Notes under the pieces: generated by a model
Databases searched by the model: none
Seen by the model: the letters and a program-made list of their open reading frames with translations, nothing else
What the model was told of the DNA's origin: nothing
Shown: piece by piece, positions 19,760-27,931 of the stretch
Layout of the letters: every line of letters starts with the position of its first letter
Numbering within the stretch: the first letter of the stretch is position 1
Translations under genes and position numbers: made by a program
Source of the DNA: Bacteroidota bacterium
GTDB lineage: Bacteria > Bacteroidota > Bacteroidia > UBA7662 > CANHCV01
Direction of reading: 5' to 3'
NCBI GenBank assembly: GCA_947501265.1
Contig: CANMVY010000009.1
Coordinates: 27,587 to 91,586 of the forward strand
DNA length: 64,000 nt

Positions 19760-20350
19760 TTATTTTTTGAAGATGACTCCTTCGGCTTCAGCGGCTTCTT
19801 GAGTAATTCTTTTTCCGTCTTTGTAACAAACAATCCAAGCATCGGCTAAACCGAGCTTTTTGAGCTCATCTCGAAAGTCTTCTGCTTTGTTAATTTTCGT
19901 AAAATATCCCAAAACATACTTGATTTGGTTTTCCACCATTTCGGTTTCAATTTCGGATTTTCCAAGTCCTTTTGCTCGGTATTGGTTATATGCTCCAAGT
20001 TGAACCTTGAAATAAAGTCCTGATTTTTCTTTCATTGGATTAGAATTTACTTCCTCCAATGCTTGTTTTTCTTGCTGTTCTTTTATTACTACAGAAACCT
20101 TTTTCAAGGAATCCATCTCTGCTTTGTTGGCGTTCATTTCAGTGCTCATGTTATTGAGCAATAATTGCATTTCATCCTTTTCGGTAGAACATTTTTTCAA
20201 ATCGGTAGATTTACTTTCCAGGTTCTTAATTACAGCAGCAACCTCGTCAACCGACATTTTTTTAATCTTTTTGCGCTCCTCTTTGGTCATTTCTTGTCCG
20301 AAAGAAAAGATAGTTGCCAATGAAAAAATAGAAATGAATAAAGTTTTCAT
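19760..20350 (-). CDS. Exported coiled-coil protein with SPOR-like C-terminus
   Basis: This is a 196-residue protein with signal peptide MKTLFISIFSLATIFSFGQ. The upstream in-frame extension (12 residues) precedes this and is rejected. A basic/acidic coiled-coil region (EMTKEERKKIKKMSVDEVAAV to about residue 110) precedes a SPOR-like domain. That domain has GLYFKVQLGAYNQYRAKG, YVLGYFTKINKAEDFRDEL and DAWIVCYKDGKRI. Relatives are often labelled ezrin/radixin/moesin-like because of the coiled coil, but the SPOR-like end is more informative. A -7 box TAGCTTTG (minus strand, 20365-20372) lies just upstream, and the terminator follows at once, so it may be a single-gene unit. Confidence 0.8.
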   Translation of the reverse strand: MKTLFISIFSLATIFSFGQEMTKEERKKIKKMSVDEVAAVIKNLESKSTDLKKCSTEKDEMQLLLNNMSTEMNANKAEMDSLKKVSVVIKEQQEKQALEEVNSNPMKEKSGLYFKVQLGAYNQYRAKGLGKSEIETEMVENQIKYVLGYFTKINKAEDFRDELKKLGLADAWIVCYKDGKRITQEAAEAEGVIFKK

Positions 20351-20388
20351 GATTAAAATTTTTCCAAAGCTACAAAAAAAAAGCAAGA

Positions 20389-21690
20389 TTAGTTAATCTG
20401 GGGTAGTGTGATGGAGAATTCGGTGTAACTGCCAACTTCTGATTTTAAAGAAATTTGTCCCCCCAGTTTGGTTACAATTTCGTGAACCATGTACAAACCC
20501 AAACCCGTTCCGGGTTTTGCATCGGTTCCTCGAAAGAACATGTCAAAAACTTTCTTTTGATATTCCTCTGGTATTCCTAATCCATTATCCCAAACAATGA
20601 TTTTCGCATTTTTGGGGGAAGTCTGGATGTCAATCTTGATTTGTGGGTTGTCTTTCGTCGTATTCGAGTAATGGATGGCATTAGAAAGAAGGTTATTCAG
20701 AACGATTTTTAACCGGGTAGGATCGGAGTGAAATGGAATTTCATCGTGGATTTGAATGATCTTCTCAATTTTTTGAGATTCTTCGTTGAATTCATGCTGA
20801 AGAAAAATATCGCCGATTAACTGCTGGAAATGAATGGGTTTAGATTCAATGTTCTGTCGAGCATTTTTAGCAATGTGGATGATGTCGAAAATGAAATCAT
20901 TCATTTTGTGTATAGATGCCTCTTGTAAATTCAAATAGGTATTGATTTGTTTGGGATCATCTTCCATTTTCATCAATTCTATTAATCCCAAAACCGATGC
21001 AAGTGGAGATCTTAAGTCATGTGAAATCGCGTAAAAGAAATAATCCAATTCTTTGTTTGCCTTTGATAAAGCGATGTTTTGATTCTCTAATTTGGATTGA
21101 TGTTGCATTAAATCCCTGCTTTTGGTTCGCACAACTTGCAATGAAAAATAGGAATAAATTAAAATAGCTACAAATCCTAAAATCCAGAAAAAGGCACTAC
21201 AAGTTTGTTTTTGGTGATAATTTAAAGGTACTTCTGCCCCAAACATCTCGTAATTGTACCACGAAAGAAGATAAACCAAAAAGATGGAAATAATGATGGC
21301 AGCAACTTTCCAGCGATGAGAAAAGTGAAACGACATGAACGCATTCACGACATTCACAAAAAACAAAAACTGAATACCAGTATCAAATCCAAATAGCCAT
21401 GTTCCCCACGAAACGGCCAACAATCCGGTGTAAACCGAAAAAGTTCGTGCTAAGGTGTGAAGCTTAAAATGATTAAAAATTGGACTCAATCCATACAACG
21501 ATGCCAGAAAAAATAACTGAATCCAATAGGTTTTATCAGGAAATTGGACGTAGGAAAAAACAACCAATGGATAAACCAAAAGGGATAAATAAGTGGTCAT
21601 CATGTTGGTTGCACGAATTTCTAGTGCATCCTCTCGTTGAGTTTCAGGGGTAATTCCTGCCTCAGTTAGCGTACGAAGAAACATGATCAT
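20389..21690 (-). CDS. Membrane sensor histidine kinase
   Basis: This is a 433-residue kinase. About six hydrophobic helices (residues 30-205) form the sensor region, followed by a short coiled coil. HisKA has the phospho-acceptor in YAISHDLRSPLASVLG. HATPase_c shows NNLLSNAIHYSN (N box), VWDNGLGIPEEYQKKVFDMFFRG (G1 and F) and GTGLGLYMV (G2). I place the start at the ATG overlapping the PAP2-like gene's stop (ATGA); a longer upstream frame lies inside that gene. No response regulator is adjacent. It is the third gene of a run led by rpoN, so it may act on the NtrC-type regulator further along, but this is only a guess. Confidence 0.9.
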   Translation of the reverse strand: MIMFLRTLTEAGITPETQREDALEIRATNMMTTYLSLLVYPLVVFSYVQFPDKTYWIQLFFLASLYGLSPIFNHFKLHTLARTFSVYTGLLAVSWGTWLFGFDTGIQFLFFVNVVNAFMSFHFSHRWKVAAIIISIFLVYLLSWYNYEMFGAEVPLNYHQKQTCSAFFWILGFVAILIYSYFSLQVVRTKSRDLMQHQSKLENQNIALSKANKELDYFFYAISHDLRSPLASVLGLIELMKMEDDPKQINTYLNLQEASIHKMNDFIFDIIHIAKNARQNIESKPIHFQQLIGDIFLQHEFNEESQKIEKIIQIHDEIPFHSDPTRLKIVLNNLLSNAIHYSNTTKDNPQIKIDIQTSPKNAKIIVWDNGLGIPEEYQKKVFDMFFRGTDAKPGTGLGLYMVHEIVTKLGGQISLKSEVGSYTEFSITLPQIN

Positions 21691-22310
21691 AGCATCGTAA
21701 CGGTTTGAAGGAATGAAGTGGAAATAAAGATGCCTAAAAACAATCCAATGATTAGTTCTTCCAATTGATGCGCACCGGAAATCCACCGGACTCCTGTTAC
21801 GATTCCACAAATGAATATCGAGCAGATCAATAAAACCAGTCGTAATTCATGAGGTAAACTCTTGTTGAAGATAAAAATGGGAATCAACAAAGCCCAACCC
21901 GAAGCATGCGCGCTTATTTTGAATCCTTTGAAGTAGCAAAGCGATAAAATCAGTAGTAAAATTCCCCCGCTTCCGGTGGTGAACCAAATCAAATTTGCCA
22001 TTTCCCCCAACTCACTCCTAAGATTTACCGTGTAACCTAACCAAAAGATTCCTCCAATCAAAAAAGGCCAAACCCGACTTGTTGCGTTCTCCATCTCCCA
22101 ATCTGTTTTTTGACCAAGTCGGCTGGAGAAAGAGATTAAAATGGGAATCAAGGCCACAAAAAACAATTCATACCCCAGAAATAACCCAAACGTTGAACTG
22201 AAGAATCCGAATCTCGCAGTTAAAAATGTTCCGAACCACAAACACAAAATCCATGTTGGGATCCATAACGGGTGGAGCAACAGGGAACTCAAAAAATAAA
22301 AACGTTTCAT
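21687..22310 (-). CDS. PAP2-superfamily-like integral membrane protein
   Basis: This is a 207-residue protein with about six membrane helices. The motifs KISAHASGWALL and GVRWISGAHQLEELIIGLFLG correspond to the second and third phosphatase motifs of PAP2 enzymes (SGHA and R-x5-H-x3-D). The last acidic residue is Glu here and the first motif (K-x6-RP) is not clear, so it may be a degenerate or divergent lipid phosphatase. Its first base overlaps the last base of rpoN and its stop overlaps the kinase start, so the three are translationally coupled. Confidence 0.7.
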   Translation of the reverse strand: MKRFYFLSSLLLHPLWIPTWILCLWFGTFLTARFGFFSSTFGLFLGYELFFVALIPILISFSSRLGQKTDWEMENATSRVWPFLIGGIFWLGYTVNLRSELGEMANLIWFTTGSGGILLLILSLCYFKGFKISAHASGWALLIPIFIFNKSLPHELRLVLLICSIFICGIVTGVRWISGAHQLEELIIGLFLGIFISTSFLQTVTML

Positions 22311-23743
22311 TAAATTTCTTTTCGTAAACGAGCTACCGGAATTCCAAGTTGCTCCCGGTATTTAGCAACCGTTCTTCTTGCAATCGTATACCCTTTTTCC
22401 ACCAAAATGTCGGTCAATTTATCATCGCTTACCGGCTTGCGCTTGTCTTCTTGCTCGATGCAATCTGACAAAATTTTCTTTACCTCTTTGCTCGATACTT
22501 CTTCGCCAGAATCGGTCATGATTCCTTCCGAAAAGAAATGTTTCAGGCTAAAGGTTCCATAAGGGGTATGAACAAATTTGGAATTCGCCACCCGAGAAAT
22601 GGTAGAAATGTCCATCCCAATCTCCTCTGCGATGTCCTTCAAAATCATGGGTTTTAATTTGGTTTCGTCTCCCGATAAAAAATACGCGTCTTGGTGACGA
22701 ACAATAGCGTCCATGGTGGTTAACAAAGTGGTTTGACGTTGTTTGATGGCATCCACAAACCATTTGGCTGAGTCCAATTTGCTTTTAATGAAAACCAAAG
22801 TCTCTTTCACCTTTTTATCGTTCTCGGCTTGTTTGGTGTAATCCTTCAGCATTTCTTGGTAATCCTTACTTAGTCTGAGTTCAGGAGCATTCTTGGCATT
22901 CAACTTTAAACTAATTTCTCCCTGATCAACATGAATAATGAAATCGGGGATAATCGTACCCAACTGATCGTCATCCTCGGCTGTACCACCCGGTTTGGGA
23001 TTGCACTTAATAATTTCATGTTGGGCCTTTCTAAAGAGGTCTTCATCCAATTCCAGCACTTTCATAATTTTCTCAAAGTGCTTTTTGGAAAACAGATCAA
23101 AGTAGAGTTCCACCATCTCAATGGCCACATTGATGGCCACATTCCGCTTTTTCTTTTTTAATTGAATCAGCAAACATTCTTGAAGATCGCGTGCACCAAC
23201 TCCTGCCGGATCAAATCCTTGTATTTTTAAGAGAAGATGCTCAAGATCTTCCTCCGAAACCATCAGATTTTGGGTGAAAGCCAAATCATCAGATAGGTTC
23301 ATCAGAGGTCTTCGTAAATATCCATCCGAATCGATGGAGCCAATGATGTGAACAAGGATGGCCCGGTCGCGTTCCGATAAATCCAACTCCCCAGCCTGGG
23401 CCATCAACTTCTCGTGGAAGGAGTTTCGCTTCGCATAGGGAGATTCCTTATCATCGTCGTCATCATCGTAATTCAAATCCTTCGTTCGAAAATCCGCAAT
23501 GCCGTCATCCTCCAAATATTCACTCAAATCGAAATCCAATTCATCTTCTTCCTTTTGATCCTCCTCCGTTTCAGACTCGTTTTCAAAGTCACTTGAATCC
23601 TCTTCCAAGGCCGGATTTTCTTCCAATTCTTCTTTGATACGCTGTTCCAAGGAAGCCGTAGGCACCTGCAGTAATTGAATGAATTGAATTTGTTGCGGAC
23701 TAAGGCGCTGAAGTTGTTTTAACTTTAGGGTTTGTTTAAGCAT
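22310..23743 (-). CDS. rpoN: RNA polymerase sigma-54 factor
   Basis: This 477-residue protein has the RpoN layout. The Gln/Leu-rich activator-interacting region I is LQRLSPQQIQFIQLLQVP, and an acidic region II follows (about 40-95, many D and E). The core-binding region is next (LVHIIGSIDSDGYL, GVGARDLQECLLIQL). The HTH (DIAEEIGMDISTISRVANSK) and the RpoN box ARRTVAKYRE near the C-terminus bind promoters. It recognises -24/-12 promoters and needs an NtrC-type ATPase to open them; such an ATPase lies 1.8 kb away on the other strand. The gene leads a coupled run with the PAP2-like protein and a histidine kinase. Confidence 0.98.
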   Translation of the reverse strand: MLKQTLKLKQLQRLSPQQIQFIQLLQVPTASLEQRIKEELEENPALEEDSSDFENESETEEDQKEEDELDFDLSEYLEDDGIADFRTKDLNYDDDDDDKESPYAKRNSFHEKLMAQAGELDLSERDRAILVHIIGSIDSDGYLRRPLMNLSDDLAFTQNLMVSEEDLEHLLLKIQGFDPAGVGARDLQECLLIQLKKKKRNVAINVAIEMVELYFDLFSKKHFEKIMKVLELDEDLFRKAQHEIIKCNPKPGGTAEDDDQLGTIIPDFIIHVDQGEISLKLNAKNAPELRLSKDYQEMLKDYTKQAENDKKVKETLVFIKSKLDSAKWFVDAIKQRQTTLLTTMDAIVRHQDAYFLSGDETKLKPMILKDIAEEIGMDISTISRVANSKFVHTPYGTFSLKHFFSEGIMTDSGEEVSSKEVKKILSDCIEQEDKRKPVSDDKLTDILVEKGYTIARRTVAKYREQLGIPVARLRKEI

Positions 23744-23837
23744 AGATTTCGTACTGCAAAGAAAATAAAGATTTTTCCGCTTTCGAAGTTAAACTATTTT
23801 TATTACCATGGTCTATTCCAGAGAAAATTTTCTTTTT

Positions 23838-25118
23838 ATGAGATTGTTCCTTGTTGTTGTTTTCATTTTCAAATTATTACCGGTTTTTTCTCAAAATTTG
23901 TATTTCCCTCCAACCACCGGAAATCAATGGGACACCCTTTCTCCCGCCAATTTAGGTTGGTGTGCGAATCGAATTGATTCCCTTACTGATTTTTTGCGTC
24001 GCAACAATACCAAAGGGTGCATCATTTTGAAAGATGGAAAAATTGCCTACGAAAAGTATTTTGGTTCGTTTCAGGTAGATTCTCCTTGGTATTGGGCAAG
24101 CGCTGGAAAAACCCTTACAGCAACGTTGGTGGGTATTGCCCAACAAGAAGGCCGGCTCTCTATCTACGATACCACCTCCAAATACCTCGGCGCCGGCTGG
24201 ACCAGCCTTCCCCGAAACAAAGAGGATCTCATTAACATCCGACACCAGCTTAACATGACAACAGGTTTGGATGAGCGAGTTGCTGACTTGAATTGTAAAC
24301 TTGACACGTGTTTGAAGTATCGCACAGACGCAGGAACTAGGTGGTATTATCATAATGCGCCTTACCTCCTGCTTCATGATGTTCTTGAACAGGCAACGGG
24401 GCAAACCATCAACAATTACACCCTTCAAAAAATCATGGTTCCTACCGGACTTCGTGGACTCTGGGCCAGCGATGGAGTCTTTTATTCAACCACCCGCTCT
24501 TTTGCACGTTTCGGTTTGTTGATGCTGAACAAGGGAAAATGGAGCAACACGGTGGTGCTTTCCGATACCAATTATTTCCGAGAAATGACCACTCCAAGTC
24601 AAACGCTGAATAAAAGCTACGGTTATTTGTGGTGGCTCAACGGACAACCCAGTTATCAGCTTCCATTGGTTCCACTTGTCATTCAAGGGAACTTAATAGC
24701 TACTGCACCCAATGAGATTATTTGCGGCCTCGGAAAAAACGATCAAAAACTGTACATCTGGCCGCAACAAAATTTGGTGGTCGTTCGACTCGGGGAGTCT
24801 GCCGGTGGAGTCAATCCCGCTCTTTCCAGTTTCGATAATCAATTCTGGATTCAAATCATGCAATTGCTCTGCAACGTGAACTCTACTTCTGCCATCCAAG
24901 AAACGCGGCTCTCCATTTTTCCCAATCCCGCTTCCCAAACGATTCGGTTTTCATCCCCTGTTTCTCAGATTCAAATCCTCGATGTTCATGGGAAAACGAT
25001 CCTTCAACAACAGCAGGAATCCTCCGAAATCAACATCGCTCATCTTCAACCTGGAATGTATTGGATCATGGGAAAATCACAGGGAGTGTGGGTGAAACAG
25101 AAATGGTTGAAGCAATAG
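23838..25118 (+). CDS. Secreted serine hydrolase (beta-lactamase fold) with T9SS signal
   Basis: This is a 426-residue protein. I take the ATG that begins signal peptide MRLFLVVVFIFKLLPVFSQ; an in-frame ATG 10 codons earlier is possible. The class C beta-lactamase/penicillin-binding fold shows S88-A-G-K91 and Y171-H-N173. The C-terminal 75 residues form a T9SS type A sorting domain (LSIFPNPASQTIRFSS, INIAHLQPGMYWI, WLKQ), so it is exported to the cell surface. It probably hydrolyses esters or peptides, but the substrate is unknown. Confidence 0.88.
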   Translation: MRLFLVVVFIFKLLPVFSQNLYFPPTTGNQWDTLSPANLGWCANRIDSLTDFLRRNNTKGCIILKDGKIAYEKYFGSFQVDSPWYWASAGKTLTATLVGIAQQEGRLSIYDTTSKYLGAGWTSLPRNKEDLINIRHQLNMTTGLDERVADLNCKLDTCLKYRTDAGTRWYYHNAPYLLLHDVLEQATGQTINNYTLQKIMVPTGLRGLWASDGVFYSTTRSFARFGLLMLNKGKWSNTVVLSDTNYFREMTTPSQTLNKSYGYLWWLNGQPSYQLPLVPLVIQGNLIATAPNEIICGLGKNDQKLYIWPQQNLVVVRLGESAGGVNPALSSFDNQFWIQIMQLLCNVNSTSAIQETRLSIFPNPASQTIRFSSPVSQIQILDVHGKTILQQQQESSEINIAHLQPGMYWIMGKSQGVWVKQKWLKQ

Positions 25119-25174
25119 ATTTCCACAAGAAAATTTTACGTACTTTTTATTAGACAATTTCACGCTGAATTGAT

Positions 25175-25182
25175 TAGATTTG
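25175..25182 (+). promoter_or_regulatory. -7 box of the RNase P RNA promoter
   Basis: TAGATTTG matches the Bacteroidota -7 consensus TAnnTTTG and ends 4 bases before the predicted RNA 5' end. No TTG is found 19 bases upstream, so the -33 box is poor. Confidence 0.5.
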
Positions 25183-25186
25183 CGAA

Positions 25187-25566
25187 GTCGGTCGGTTCGG
25201 CTTGTCGCTTGTTTGAAAGAAAGCAAGAGGAAAGTCCGGACAACCAAGGGCAGCGTGCTTCCTAACGGGAAGGCACCGGAAACGGTGACAGAGAGTGTCG
25301 CAGAGAAAAACCGCCGATTGCGAAAGCAAGGCAAGGGTGAAAACGTGGGGTAAGAGCCTACGATGCTTCAAGGTGACTTGAAGGAGGGATAAACCTCACG
25401 CGTTGAAAGGCCAAATAGGCAGTGAACAGAAGCGGCCCGTTTCGATTCCTTCGGGAATTTCACTGTGGGTAGGCCGATGGACCTTGTGGGCAACTGCAAG
25501 GCTAGATGAATGGCAAGCTCGGGGGAAACCCTCAGACAAAATCCGGCTTACAGGGCCGGCCGACAT
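25187..25566 (+). ncRNA. rnpB: RNase P RNA, bacterial class A
   Basis: The universal core is clear: GAGGAAAGTCCGGACAACC near the 5' side (CR-I) and AGACAAAATCCGGCTTACAG near the 3' side (CR-V), with ACAGAGAGTGTCGCAGA and CAGTGAACAGAAGCGG-like P-helices between. The terminal helix P1 pairs GTCGGTCGG (from 25187) with CCGGCCGAC (to 25564). This RNA is the ribozyme that cuts 5' leaders from tRNA precursors. A T-run follows the 3' end. It sits between a secreted hydrolase and the NtrC-type regulator, which starts about 20 bases later. Confidence 0.96.
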
Positions 25567-25588
25567 TTTTTAAAAAAAGGAGTGAAGT

Positions 25589-26947
25589 ATGTCGAACATC
25601 CTCATTATTGACGATGAGCGTTCCATTCGGGCCGCACTGAAAGATTTATTGGAATTTGAGGGTTTTCAAGTTACGGAAGCCGAGGATGGACATGCCGGAT
25701 TGGACGCGGCCAGAAAAAATCATTTTGACTTGGTTTTGTGCGATATCAAAATGCCGGGAATGGATGGTTTGGAGTGTCTGGCTCAATTGCAATCCATGTA
25801 TCCCGATCTTCCGGTCATCATGATCTCCGGACACGGAACCATGGAAACCGCCGTGGAAGCCACCCGATTGGGAGCATTCGACTTTCTCGTAAAACCGCCG
25901 GATCTGAATCGCTTGCTCATTACCGTTCGCAATGCCTTGGATCGCGGACATTTAGCGGCGCAAACCAAAGTCCTCAAACAAAAAATTTCCCGAACGCAAG
26001 AAATCATTGGGGAATCGTCGGCCATCCAAAACATCAAATCCACCATCGATCGGGTGGCACCCACGGAAGCGAGGGTGCTCATCACCGGTGAAAATGGAAC
26101 CGGAAAGGAATTGGTGGCCCGTTGGATTCACGACAAATCAAACCGAACCAAAGGTCCTTTGATTGAAGTGAATTGCGCAGCCATTCCATCGGAATTGATC
26201 GAGAGTGAACTCTTCGGACACGAAAAAGGAAGCTTCACTTCCGCCATCAAGCAACGTATTGGTTATTTCGAGCAAGCCAATGGCGGAACCTTGTTTCTGG
26301 ACGAAATCGGCGATATGCCTTTGGCCGCTCAAGCCAAAGTTCTTCGTGCTCTCCAAGAAGGGAAAATCTCCCGAGTAGGCGGCGAAAAGGAAATTAAAGT
26401 CGACGTGCGCGTGATCGCCGCTACCAACAAAGACCTCGTGCGGGAAATTGAGGAAAAAAACTTCCGAATCGATCTGTACCACAGGCTTTCCGTTATCATC
26501 GTTCACGTTCCGGCCTTGGCCGATCGGAAGAACGATATCCCTATTCTGGCAGATAAGTTCCTTAAGGAAACGTGCGAAGAATACCATATTCCTCAAAAGC
26601 GATTTACCGTAAAAGCCTTGGAAGCGTTGAAAACCTTTCCTTGGTCCGGAAATATTCGTGAATTGAAAAACGTAGTGGAACGATTGGTTATTCTTTGCGG
26701 CGACGTGATTTCCGACGAAGAAGTCAATCAGTTTACTCGTCCACTCGAATTCGGCTCCATGAGCACCTTGGAAGCCATCATCAATAATTTTTCGGATCTA
26801 CACGATTACAAAGATTTCGTTGAAAAGGAATTCATCGAGCGGAAATTGAAATCCAACCTATGGAACATCACCAAAACTGCCGAAGAAATTGGCATTCAAC
26901 GAAGCCATCTCTACAATAAAATTGATAAATACGGATTTACCCGATGA
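25589..26947 (+). CDS. Sigma-54-dependent response regulator (NtrC family)
   Basis: This is a 452-residue activator. The receiver domain has D8/D9, phospho-acceptor D52 and K102. The AAA+ domain has Walker A GENGTGKE (167-174), Walker B TLFLDEIGD (234-242) and an arginine-finger region. The C-terminal Fis-type helix-turn-helix is ITKTAEEIGIQRSHLYNKI. The sigma-54-contacting GAFTGA loop reads GSFTSA (214-219), a variant I recall from Bacteroidota regulators. It is expected to activate the sigma-54 encoded nearby. The cognate kinase is not adjacent. It starts about 20 bases after rnpB and its stop overlaps the next ATG (ATGA). Confidence 0.95.
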   Translation: MSNILIIDDERSIRAALKDLLEFEGFQVTEAEDGHAGLDAARKNHFDLVLCDIKMPGMDGLECLAQLQSMYPDLPVIMISGHGTMETAVEATRLGAFDFLVKPPDLNRLLITVRNALDRGHLAAQTKVLKQKISRTQEIIGESSAIQNIKSTIDRVAPTEARVLITGENGTGKELVARWIHDKSNRTKGPLIEVNCAAIPSELIESELFGHEKGSFTSAIKQRIGYFEQANGGTLFLDEIGDMPLAAQAKVLRALQEGKISRVGGEKEIKVDVRVIAATNKDLVREIEEKNFRIDLYHRLSVIIVHVPALADRKNDIPILADKFLKETCEEYHIPQKRFTVKALEALKTFPWSGNIRELKNVVERLVILCGDVISDEEVNQFTRPLEFGSMSTLEAIINNFSDLHDYKDFVEKEFIERKLKSNLWNITKTAEEIGIQRSHLYNKIDKYGFTR

Positions 26948-27873
26948 AAAGATATTGCATTTTTTTGGGGTTACTTTTTGTAACCCTTTTTTCATTTGCT
27001 CAGAACAGCCAAGAAGTGGAAGTGGTTGTTCAGGGAGATACCTTGAGAGGGGTTTTAGATTTACCTTCTGAAAAGGTCAAACAGGTCATTTTGTTGCTCC
27101 CCGGAAGCGGGCCAACCGACCGCAATGGGAACAATCCGCAAATGAAATCCAATGCCTATTTGCAACTTAGCGAGGAATTGCAAAAGGGTGGGGTAGGAGT
27201 GCTTCGAATCGACAAAAGAGGCATTGGAAAATCGACCGTTAAAAATTTCAATGAACGTTCGTTGCGATTTGAAACTTTTGTTTTGGATGCAATTGAATGG
27301 GCAAAATGGTTGAGGTCATTGGGCTATGAAGTGGTCATTGCCGGCCATTCGGAAGGGAGCTCCATCGGTATTTTAGCCAGCCAAAAAGTGCCGGTGAAAG
27401 GACTCATTTCTTTAGCTGGACCAGGTCGCTCGGCTGGAGAAATTCTTCAGGAACAAATCGGTCAACAGCCGAAGGAAATCCAAGAAATGGCACTTCCCAT
27501 TTTATCAACGTTGAGAAAAGGAACCCAGGTTTCCGATGTTCATCCGTTCATGATGGGCCTTTTCCGGCCTAGTGTTCAACCGTATTTGATTTCTTGGATG
27601 GCCGTAGATCCCGCCAAGGAAATTTCTACCCTACAAATTCCGGTTTTGGTGCTCCAAGGCGATCGCGATTTACAGGTAAGGGTACAAGATGCCAAAATAC
27701 TCGCCAATCGCTCTAATAACTCGAAAATCGTGATTTTAAAAGGGGTGAATCATGTCTTGAAAAAGACCGGCAAAGACCGGGAATCCAATATGAAATCCTA
27801 TGCCGATCCCAGCCATCGCATTGATCCGAGCGTTGCTCGCGAAATTTTATCCTGGCTGGGCTCCATTCGTTAA
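26944..27873 (+). CDS. Exported alpha/beta hydrolase
   Basis: This is a 309-residue protein with signal peptide MKRYCIFLGLLFVTLFSFAQ. The alpha/beta-hydrolase fold shows the oxyanion region LLPGSGPTDRNGN, the nucleophile elbow GHSEGS, the acid in LQGDRDLQV and the catalytic His in GVNHVLK. The family includes periplasmic serine esterases and peptidase S33-like enzymes. The substrate is unknown. Translational coupling to the sigma-54 regulator is notable, since the regulator may sense the same stimulus. Confidence 0.85.
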   Translation: MKRYCIFLGLLFVTLFSFAQNSQEVEVVVQGDTLRGVLDLPSEKVKQVILLLPGSGPTDRNGNNPQMKSNAYLQLSEELQKGGVGVLRIDKRGIGKSTVKNFNERSLRFETFVLDAIEWAKWLRSLGYEVVIAGHSEGSSIGILASQKVPVKGLISLAGPGRSAGEILQEQIGQQPKEIQEMALPILSTLRKGTQVSDVHPFMMGLFRPSVQPYLISWMAVDPAKEISTLQIPVLVLQGDRDLQVRVQDAKILANRSNNSKIVILKGVNHVLKKTGKDRESNMKSYADPSHRIDPSVAREILSWLGSIR

Positions 27874-27931
27874 TTCTTTGTTTAAAGGCTTTCCCTTTTT
27901 TTGAAGTATTTTTGTTTCGGGAAATCCTGCT

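Noticed and set aside
21691..21810. Longer N-terminus of the histidine kinase
   Set aside because: It lies inside the PAP2-like gene and reads as polar, unrelated sequence before the first membrane helix; the ATGA overlap gives a better start.
21900..27900. Sigma-54 (-24/-12) promoters near rpoN and the NtrC-type regulator
   Set aside because: No convincing GG-N10-GC site with the flanking TGGCAC/TTGC bases was found by eye; a matrix scan would be needed.
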